A program made the translations under genes and the position numbers. A DNA stretch of 7,403 bases, from the NCBI GenBank assembly GCA_024683935.1, contig JAIKXV010000020.1:1-7403 (forward strand), read 5' to 3'. Source of the DNA: Lachnospiraceae bacterium (lineage in GTDB: Bacteria; Bacillota_A; Clostridia; Lachnospirales; Lachnospiraceae). The notes under the pieces are model-generated. The model made no database searches, had not been told where the DNA came from, and saw only the letters and a program-made list of their open reading frames with translations. Position 1 is the stretch's first letter. Each line of letters opens with the position of its first letter. This document shows positions 1-5,358 of the stretch, one piece after another.

Positions 1-98
1 TCGTTCTCCGGCTGTGCGATCTTATATATACGCCCGTTAAGGGCTTCTTTTCTCATTTCCGCGGCCACCGCCGCCACGGTAATACCATCAAATGCCAT
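1..98 (-). CDS. rqcH: RqcH (NFACT/FbpA family) N-terminus, partial
   Basis: Only the first 32 codons are present; the gene continues beyond base 1. The reverse strand starts MAFDGITVAAVAAEM, then has NGRIYKIAQPEN, which matches the highly conserved start of the NFACT-N domain of bacterial RqcH, also annotated as fibronectin-binding protein FbpA/Rqc2 homologue. In the family, RqcH binds stalled 50S-peptidyl-tRNA complexes and adds C-terminal alanine tails to mark incomplete proteins for degradation; it is cytoplasmic. The ATG at 98 is supported by GGAGGAG at 113-107, 8 nt upstream. It lies 48 bp downstream of the MerR-type regulator on the same strand and may be read through from it, although a candidate promoter of its own overlaps the regulator's stop. 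The domains that confirm the family (NFACT-R, coiled coil, C-terminal region) are outside the window, so the call rests on the N-terminal signature alone. Confidence 0.85.
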   Translation of the reverse strand, partial: MAFDGITVAAVAAEMRKEALNGRIYKIAQPEN

Positions 99-121
99 GA
101 TACTGACTCCTCCGGTCTTCT

Positions 122-150
122 TTTATATCATATTTACCGCCTTAGTTCAA
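122..150 (-). promoter_or_regulatory. Candidate sigma-A promoter for rqcH
   Basis: On the minus strand TTGAAC (150-145) is followed by a 17-bp spacer and TATAAA (127-122). The -35 matches consensus at four of six positions and the -10 at five of six. The predicted start is near 115, giving a leader of roughly 17 nt that just includes the GGAGGAG ribosome binding site. The -35 overlaps the TGA stop of the regulator gene. If active, it would allow rqcH expression independent of the regulator. The call is based on motif and spacing only. Confidence 0.5.
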
Positions 151-965
151 AGTACCGGATGCCCTTTTACCGGTACAACACATTCGTATAAATACTTTCC
201 GGGGGCGGTTTTATTGACGTTAAGGACAATGAGCCTTACCGGACCTGAAGTCTCCAGATTTCTTTCGGATAATTCGGTGAAAAAATGGGAAAAGAGATCC
301 GATAGAATGGAGTATTCCCCGAACCCGCTGACTGAAAAGGCCTCACTTCCCGGGAAGAAGCGGAGATGGGGATCCTTAAGCTGTGAAGGATCCGGTATTA
401 CCGGGATACAGACCGTTAAATGACAGCCGGAGGGAGAGTGGCTTGCAATAGCCGTCCAGTCATCGGCCAGTACAATGGGAGGCTGCTCGGGTATCACACG
501 GAATCCCGAAGAGATCACCTTTTTATAGTAACCTAAGGAGGTCAATTCCGCTCTTTCAAAGGAGGCTGAGGAAATATCTTCGCAGTAACAGCTTGCTTCA
601 GGGAGAGATAGCAATGAGGAGACAGGTTCCTTTGTATGGGCGCGGCTTAAGTCATATTCATTTATGAAAAGCTGTAATTCCCTCAGGTGTTTGCGCTTTG
701 ACTCCACGTATTCCCGGCTGTCCTCCCGGTCATTGTAGATGTCCGTGATCTCATTCCGGGTAAATCCTAAGGACTGCAAGCGCTTGTATCTGCCGATATC
801 TAAGATATTATTTGAGTCATAATAGCGGTATCCCGTTACGGGGTTCACCCGGCTGGGTTTTAGGAACCCGCATTCTTCAAGGTGTATCAGTGTTGTCCGG
901 CTCACGTTGCAGGCACGGGCAACTTCTGCCACGGTAAATTCGTTTCTATCCTCGGAAGTAAGCAT
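147..965 (-). CDS. MerR-family regulator with BmrR/GyrI-like effector domain
   Basis: A 272-residue transcription regulator. Residues 10-80 form the MerR winged helix-turn-helix: FTVAEVARACNVSRTTLIHL, then LKPSRVNPVTGYRYYD (the wing), then the RLQSLGFTRNEI segment. The usual RYYE after the recognition helix is replaced by LIHLEE, a mild departure. Residues 80-110 are charged and helical, as expected for the antiparallel dimerisation coil. Residues 112-272 resemble the effector pocket of BmrR/GyrI-like proteins, including FPGSEAFSVSGFGEY (204-218), a helix ending near 236, GPVRL (241-245) and the terminal YLYECVVPVK strand. Such domains bind amphipathic or cationic small molecules; the ligand here is unknown. 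Length fits BmrR-type proteins (about 270-280). The gene is divergent from the lipoprotein-channel-hydrolase operon, which makes that operon and its own promoter the likely targets. The start ATG at 965 has only a weak GGAAAG site upstream; no better start lies before the HTH. Confidence 0.88.
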   Translation of the reverse strand: MLTSEDRNEFTVAEVARACNVSRTTLIHLEECGFLKPSRVNPVTGYRYYDSNNILDIGRYKRLQSLGFTRNEITDIYNDREDSREYVESKRKHLRELQLFINEYDLSRAHTKEPVSSLLSLPEASCYCEDISSASFERAELTSLGYYKKVISSGFRVIPEQPPIVLADDWTAIASHSPSGCHLTVCIPVIPDPSQLKDPHLRFFPGSEAFSVSGFGEYSILSDLFSHFFTELSERNLETSGPVRLIVLNVNKTAPGKYLYECVVPVKGHPVL

Positions 966-982
966 ATTTTCTCAACTTTCCA

Positions 983-1013
983 TTGACTTAACAAGGGGGT
1001 GTTATGTTACATT
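983..1013 (+). promoter_or_regulatory. Candidate MerR-type promoter/operator for the plus-strand operon
   Basis: TTGACT (983-988) and TACATT (1008-1013) are separated by 19 bp, the long spacer typical of MerR-activated promoters, where the regulator untwists DNA to align the two boxes. The spacer contains an inverted repeat, TAACA (989-993) and TGTTA (1000-1004) around AGGGGG. Allowing one mismatch, it extends to 8-bp arms (986-993 and 1000-1007). The dyad centre (996.5) lies within about 1.5 bp of the spacer centre (998). Predicted transcription start is near 1020, leaving a leader of about 67 nt before the lipoprotein ATG. The -10 matches consensus at only four of six positions, consistent with a promoter that needs an activator. 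The operator assignment is inferred from layout and from the adjacent divergent regulator. Confidence 0.55.
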
Positions 1014-1039
1014 GTAGGCAACAGATTTTTATCTGTCAA
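1011..1039 (-). promoter_or_regulatory. Sigma-A promoter for the MerR-family gene
   Basis: On the minus strand a perfect -35 TTGACA (1039-1034) is followed by a 17-bp spacer and TACAAT (1016-1011), five of six in the -10. This is the strongest promoter-like sequence in the window. Predicted start is near 1004, giving a leader of about 39 nt to the regulator's ATG. Its -10 overlaps the -10 of the plus-strand promoter (1008-1013), and its start site falls inside the 986-1007 dyad, so a protein bound there would probably repress this promoter while acting on the opposite one. Confidence 0.75.
1021..1036. repeat. Perfect palindrome, 6-bp arms with 4-bp centre
   Basis: ACAGAT (1021-1026) and ATCTGT (1031-1036) flank TTTT. 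It sits almost entirely inside the spacer of the minus-strand promoter (1017-1033), reaching into its -35. If the plus-strand start is near 1020, the same bases would form a small stem-loop at the extreme 5' end of the operon transcript. A direct repeat CAACAG (1019-1024 and 1037-1042) overlaps both edges. It could be a second regulator site, a 5' RNA stem, or chance in AT-rich DNA. Confidence 0.5.
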
Positions 1040-1086
1040 CAGTAGTCTTAGCTCGCTGTTATTTTTATCATCAGGAGGTTTATTTT

Positions 1087-2058
1087 ATGAAAAAGAGGAT
1101 GATATTTCTGATCGTAGCCGCTTTGGGTATCTGCATTCTGGCCGGCTGTAATAAAAAGGCCCAGGTTGAAGAAGCACCTTTTCCTGAGGAGGAGTTTGTA
1201 GAAGAGGATTTTGAAGAAGGGGATTTCGAAGAAGGGGATTTCGAAGAAGATTATATGGAAGAGGAGCCTGCCGAAGATTATAATGAGCAGGAAGCAGCTC
1301 CTGCTGAGGAACCTGCTGAGGAGCCTGCTAAGGAAGAGGCAGCTGACAGCAGCCAGGGCGCACAGGGTTCAGCCGATGCAGTAGGAACATGGCTTACAGA
1401 CGGCTATGATGAGGAAGCTAACTGGGCTATGAGCTATAAGATAGAGCTTACAGCCGACGGAAAGGCAAGCTGCTCAGGCTACAGGAATAAGGACACCGGA
1501 ACCTACGAGTCAACCGGAGATAACAAGGTTCTTATTACCTTTGATCACTGCGAGACTGACGAAGCAGGTGAAGGATATAAGGTTGTTGACGGCTTCAAGT
1601 ATACAGTAGAGATGACCATAAATGGAGACGATGCAGACATCAAGATCAATGCTCCGGATGTCATCAGTAATCTTGAAGATGGAAAAGTACACAGAAATAA
1701 TGGCAGTACCGCTTCCCGTTCGGGAGGCGGCGGTGCCGCAGAGGTTGCTGACGGAGATTATCTGACGGACGAGACATACAAAGGGGAAATATCTGCTGAC
1801 GGCTCAACCATCCGCATCAACACTGCCTTATATCACGAGGATGAAAACTGGAATAAGGTACTTGATTACGATAAGCAGGAATATGAATTCGCTACTTCAA
1901 GTGACTGCAAGTGCGTAGTATTTACAGAGACTAAAGAGGAAAATCCTGTTTCTGAAAGGATTGATTTCATCAACGAGTTCCTTCAGGGAAACAGCGGTCT
2001 GCCCATCAGCTTTAAGATATCAGGCGGCAAGGTGACTGAGATCGGATTCAGTTCATGA
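1087..2058 (+). CDS. Acidic repeat-containing surface lipoprotein, function unknown
   Basis: A 323-residue precursor. It starts MKKRMIFLIVAALGICILAGC: positively charged n-region, hydrophobic stretch and a lipobox LAGC with the lipidated cysteine at 21, so export and anchoring to the outer face of the membrane are expected. Residues 28-86 are a very acidic, low-complexity stalk of E/D/P/A with tandem repeats (GDFEE-type at 40-54; PAEE-type at 72-83). Residues 98-203 form a beta-rich segment (VGTWLTDGYD, IELTADGKASCSGY, VLITFDHCE, YTVEMTINGDDADIKI), then a Ser/Gly-rich linker (206-216), then a second beta-rich segment 218-323 beginning DGDYLTDETYKGEISADGSTIRI. I recognise no named family; the first beta segment loosely resembles lipocalin-like domains. 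A good AGGAGG (1073-1078) precedes the ATG by 8 nt. It is the first gene of the cluster and overlaps the channel gene by 4 nt, so it may be a partner of that channel. Confidence 0.85.
   Translation: MKKRMIFLIVAALGICILAGCNKKAQVEEAPFPEEEFVEEDFEEGDFEEGDFEEDYMEEEPAEDYNEQEAAPAEEPAEEPAKEEAADSSQGAQGSADAVGTWLTDGYDEEANWAMSYKIELTADGKASCSGYRNKDTGTYESTGDNKVLITFDHCETDEAGEGYKVVDGFKYTVEMTINGDDADIKINAPDVISNLEDGKVHRNNGSTASRSGGGGAAEVADGDYLTDETYKGEISADGSTIRINTALYHEDENWNKVLDYDKQEYEFATSSDCKCVVFTETKEENPVSERIDFINEFLQGNSGLPISFKISGGKVTEIGFSS
1204..1248 (+). repeat. Three tandem 15-bp units in the lipoprotein stalk
   Basis: Units start at 1204, 1219 and 1234. The second and third (GGGGATTTCGAAGAA) are identical, and the first differs by a few bases. 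In frame they encode (E/G)DFEE. The identical units suggest recent duplication or slippage, which could change stalk length without breaking the frame. Confidence 0.85.
1300..1335 (+). repeat. Three tandem 12-bp units in the lipoprotein stalk
   Basis: Units start at 1300, 1312 and 1324 and are close variants of CCTGCTGAGGAA, encoding PAEE, PAEE, PAKE. They are in frame and lie in the same acidic stalk as the 15-bp array, so copy-number change would alter spacing between the membrane anchor and the folded domains. Confidence 0.8.
2055..2058 (+). promoter_or_regulatory. ATGA stop/start overlap coupling lipoprotein and channel translation
   Basis: The lipoprotein TGA (2056-2058) overlaps the channel's ATG (2055-2057), and a second in-frame ATG follows at 2058. 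The nearest purine-rich site, AAGGTG (2029-2034), is 20 nt upstream and too distant to act as a normal ribosome binding site. Initiation therefore probably depends on ribosomes terminating on the lipoprotein gene, which would tie the amounts of the two proteins together. Confidence 0.7.
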
Positions 2059-5000
2059 TGGACAACGCCAAAAAACAGGCTCCCGGAAAAGCACGGCTTT
2101 TGCTGATACCGTTTATTACCGTTATCAGCACTGTGCTTTTTATTGTTTTTATGTGGAGTCATCTTATGAACAGCTTCCGGACCACGCAGATACAAAACAA
2201 CGAAAGCTTTTTTTCTCATACCATATCAAATCTCGACAGTAACAACCGCGAGATCGATTCCCTGACAGAAAGATTCAATTCCAACAATAACATAATGCTT
2301 AACGATCTGGTCAGGGTATATTCCTACGACAACTTCCAGAAGCTGGAAGCCATGCCTGTTGATGAGCAGAGTGAGCTGCTCTTAAAAACCACCATCAGCA
2401 TGTCGTACTGCTGCTGGATCCTTGTGATCGACAGGGACGGGGATGTTCTTATGGCTGACGCGTCGGATAACGTGGGATTCAATATGGTTGATGATATCGA
2501 ACTCGATAGAAAGGAGTTTGAAAGGCTCCGGGACGGCGAGATCGAAAAGATGGTCATTGACTCCCCTTATGAGCTTGAGGGAGTACGTGATGATGCAAAG
2601 CTGTATCTATACTGCAAAGCCATACCCGGTACCGGAGAGGGCGAAGAAAAAAAGTATATCTTTATTTCCTTCTTCTCGCAAATGATAGAAGAGACAAAAG
2701 ACAGGATGAACGATCTTTCCGCATGGATGAACGGATCTGCCATCGGCAGTAACGGCTCGGTCTTTTTAGTGGATGCCGACTCGGATGTGATTAAATACGG
2801 CTCCGTTAAAGGGACTGATCTCAAAGGAAAAAGCGCGTCACTTTCAGGTTTTGATTCACTGGTTTTGTCGGATGGATTTAACGGAACAGCTGTTATTAAT
2901 GGAACAAGGTGCTTTGTTTCATCAAAGGCCTATTCCTCTAAGTTATACGGACAGAATGATTATATCGTGGCAGCGATACCCTTCACGGAGATCATAAGGG
3001 TTAACGCCCCGGTCTTCATCTGGAATGTCTGCCTTTTCCTTATCTTTCAGGCACTTATGATGTCTTATATTACCCATGCATCTGCCGAACTGAAAGTGGA
3101 AGGAGAGGATCCGAAGAAGTTAAGGATATTTAAGGGCAGGGATCTGAGTATTTATTTTTCCCGTACTCTTGCGGGAAAGCTCATTCCCGTTGCCGTATTT
3201 GCCGCTGTTCTTCTACTGGGCTGCACCTTTTATTTCCAGCTGCTCATGAAAATGTCCGAGGTATTTTCGGAGTCCATGAGGATAGAGGAAGATATCTCGA
3301 AGAATGTTGAAGAAAGCGCCATACTGCAGGATGGTTTTAAGACTTATGCCAATCTGCAGTATGAAAGCCGGGCTAAACTAATTGCTTTCATGGCGGCGTT
3401 GAACGGCAATGCTTACCTTGATCCGGCAAAGGAAGCGGAAAGCATAAATCTCTTTAACGAAAAAGAAAACGGAAAAAGGGATGTTATTAAGGACGAGTAT
3501 AACAATGCGGTCCAGGTCATCAATAATTCCGCAAGTCTGGATGAGCTTAAGGAGTTAAACCATGTGGAGGAGATCTATCTGATATCCGATTCCGGTAAGA
3601 CCATGGCCACATCTTCTACCTACTGGAATTTTGCCTTAAGCACCGACCCGAAAGACCAGTCCTATGAATTCTGGGATATCATCAACGGCAAGAGCGAAGT
3701 AGTGGTGCAGGATGTGAGGATCAGCGATGAAGGAAATCTTTCCCAGTTTATCGGCTGTGCCCTTAATTACTATACCTGCCTTGACGATGACGGCAATACG
3801 AAATATGTAAGCTATACGGACTATATGGCGCAGGAAAATGGGCGTTACAACGGGAATGAGATCACCAGGCATTTAGGATTACTGCAGGTTGAGATCAACC
3901 CGGAGGCCAAAGACCGGATGATCGACAGCGCCAGACCGGAATATATCCTGTCTAACAGCAGGATCTCAAACGGCGGTTTCCTTATGGGATTTTCCTATGA
4001 CACGGATAAAGAGGATTATAAGGTCCTTTATTCTCCCATTGCGGATATGAAGGATAAATACGCCGGTGATCTGGGAATCCCGCAAAATGCTTTCAGCGGT
4101 AATTACAACGGTTTCAGGACCATTGAAAAAGTGCGTTACCTTCAGAGTTTCAGGGAGGCTGCGGATTATTTCATCGCAACGGCGGTTCCGGTTGCTTCAC
4201 TCTATAAGATATGTTTCAGAACATCGGTATTCTGTGCCGGATTTGCCCTGATCGTAATGCTGATGATTTCATTATTCGCGCTGTTTTCAGCCGAACGCAA
4301 GTCGTCCTCCGGAGCAGAGGATGAGATGGGATTTTTCATGGTGCCGGAAAGAAATGAAAAGACGGGAAAATGGGAGTGGACCGCATTCGAACGGCAATTT
4401 GAAAACATATTAAGGAACGGCCTTATCATTCTGGGGATAATCTTCCTGGCGGCCATTATCGAGGAAGGAAGACGTTTCGGCAGTGATTCCGTATTCTTCT
4501 ATATCCTCAGCGCAGAGTGGGACAGGGGAGTCCACATTTTCTCCATCTCCGCCTGCTTCCTGATAATCATAGTGTCTATGATCCTTATGAAGATGCTGGG
4601 ATATGTGGCCTGCCAGATAGCATCCGCCTTCGGAAACAGTGCGGTTACCATGATCCGGCTTTTCTCATCCCTTGTAAGGGTAATAGCCATAGCGGTGGTA
4701 GCCATGTACTGCCTCTTCCTTCTCGGTATCGATGCCACCAGGCTTCTTGCATCCGCCGGCATCATGTCGGTTGTAGTGGGACTCGGGGCACAGAGCCTTG
4801 TTGGCGACCTGCTGGCAGGGATATTTATCATCATGGAAGGGTCCCTCCATGTGGGGGATTACGTCATGATCGACGGTGTCAGGGGTAAGGTCCTTGAGAT
4901 CGGCCTCCGCACCACAAAGTACGAGGATGACAATCAGAATATCAGGATAATCTGCAATAACGAGATAAAGAAATTTGCCAATATGTCAAAGAAGTATTCC

Positions 5001-5339
5001 GTTGTCTATTACAATATCCCGGTGGCATACAATGAGGATTATCCCCGTATCAGGAAGATACTTAACGAGGAATTCCTGAAGATTTATGAGGATAACAGGA
5101 CATTAAAGAGTATTCCCAGTTGTCAGGGTATTGAAAACTTCGGTGAGAGCTCGGTAGACCTGAGGGTGACCTTTATCTGCGAGGAAAGCAAGAGATTTGC
5201 TGTCCAGCGTTTTATGAGGGATGAGATCATGCGGATATTCATGGAAAATGATATCACCATTCCCTTTAACCAGCTGGATGTCCATTTTGATAGAGAGCTT
5301 GTGCCGGAGGACAGTATAGAGACTCAGGAGAAGGCTTAA
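2055..5339 (+). CDS. MscS-family channel with two Cache-like extracytoplasmic sensor regions
   Basis: A 1094-residue membrane protein, far longer than E. coli MscS (about 286). I read eight membrane helices: 15-34, 319-341, 376-398, 720-744, 785-802, 825-848, 870-891 and the pore helix about 893-930. Two large loops lie outside: 35-318 and 399-718. Both look like double-Cache domains: the first has WILVIDRDGDVLMAD (121-135), GSVFLVDADSDVIKYG (234-249) and YIVAAIPFTEI before its exit helix; the second has EEIYLISDSGKTMATS (505-520) and YFIATAVPVASLY before its exit helix. The C-terminus is MscS: LLASAGIMSVVVGLGAQSL then GDLLAGIF (897-924), VGDYVMIDGVRGKVLEIGLR of the beta domain (933-952), and IICNNEI where IIPNGEI is usual. 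Topology puts both sensors outside and the beta domain in the cytoplasm. MscS channels release solutes on hypoosmotic shock; ligand control by the sensors is inference. Start is translationally coupled; an acidic tail closes the protein. Confidence 0.87.
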   Translation: MMDNAKKQAPGKARLLLIPFITVISTVLFIVFMWSHLMNSFRTTQIQNNESFFSHTISNLDSNNREIDSLTERFNSNNNIMLNDLVRVYSYDNFQKLEAMPVDEQSELLLKTTISMSYCCWILVIDRDGDVLMADASDNVGFNMVDDIELDRKEFERLRDGEIEKMVIDSPYELEGVRDDAKLYLYCKAIPGTGEGEEKKYIFISFFSQMIEETKDRMNDLSAWMNGSAIGSNGSVFLVDADSDVIKYGSVKGTDLKGKSASLSGFDSLVLSDGFNGTAVINGTRCFVSSKAYSSKLYGQNDYIVAAIPFTEIIRVNAPVFIWNVCLFLIFQALMMSYITHASAELKVEGEDPKKLRIFKGRDLSIYFSRTLAGKLIPVAVFAAVLLLGCTFYFQLLMKMSEVFSESMRIEEDISKNVEESAILQDGFKTYANLQYESRAKLIAFMAALNGNAYLDPAKEAESINLFNEKENGKRDVIKDEYNNAVQVINNSASLDELKELNHVEEIYLISDSGKTMATSSTYWNFALSTDPKDQSYEFWDIINGKSEVVVQDVRISDEGNLSQFIGCALNYYTCLDDDGNTKYVSYTDYMAQENGRYNGNEITRHLGLLQVEINPEAKDRMIDSARPEYILSNSRISNGGFLMGFSYDTDKEDYKVLYSPIADMKDKYAGDLGIPQNAFSGNYNGFRTIEKVRYLQSFREAADYFIATAVPVASLYKICFRTSVFCAGFALIVMLMISLFALFSAERKSSSGAEDEMGFFMVPERNEKTGKWEWTAFERQFENILRNGLIILGIIFLAAIIEEGRRFGSDSVFFYILSAEWDRGVHIFSISACFLIIIVSMILMKMLGYVACQIASAFGNSAVTMIRLFSSLVRVIAIAVVAMYCLFLLGIDATRLLASAGIMSVVVGLGAQSLVGDLLAGIFIIMEGSLHVGDYVMIDGVRGKVLEIGLRTTKYEDDNQNIRIICNNEIKKFANMSKKYSVVYYNIPVAYNEDYPRIRKILNEEFLKIYEDNRTLKSIPSCQGIENFGESSVDLRVTFICEESKRFAVQRFMRDEIMRIFMENDITIPFNQLDVHFDRELVPEDSIETQEKA

Positions 5340-5358
5340 AACGGAGGTAGTGATCCCA

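Noticed and set aside
152..176. Hairpin GTACCGG/CCGGTAC with an 11-nt loop at the 3' end of the regulator gene, considered as a terminator
   Set aside because: On the minus strand the stem is followed by only three T residues and it lies inside the last codons. The CCGG core makes such repeats easy to get by chance. A weak attenuating role cannot be excluded.
393..405. Short dyad CCGGT-ATT-ACCGG in the regulator coding region
   Set aside because: The arms are only 5 bp, it is within a conserved coding domain, and it has no promoter context.
97..423. A 108-residue plus-strand open frame at the left end
   Set aside because: It lies antisense to the well-supported regulator C-terminus and to the rqcH start, has no recognisable domain and no good ribosome binding site.
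966..1086. Riboswitch or small RNA gene in the divergent intergenic region
   Set aside because: The region is 121 bp and is largely accounted for by two promoters, a dyad and a ribosome binding site. The predicted leader of about 67 nt is too short for the riboswitch classes I know and shows no complex folding by eye.
4517..4888. A 123-residue plus-strand frame inside the channel gene, with opposing frames on the minus strand
   Set aside because: It covers the MscS pore region, whose conserved motifs are read in the frame of the 1094-residue protein; the alternative frames are side effects of that constraint.
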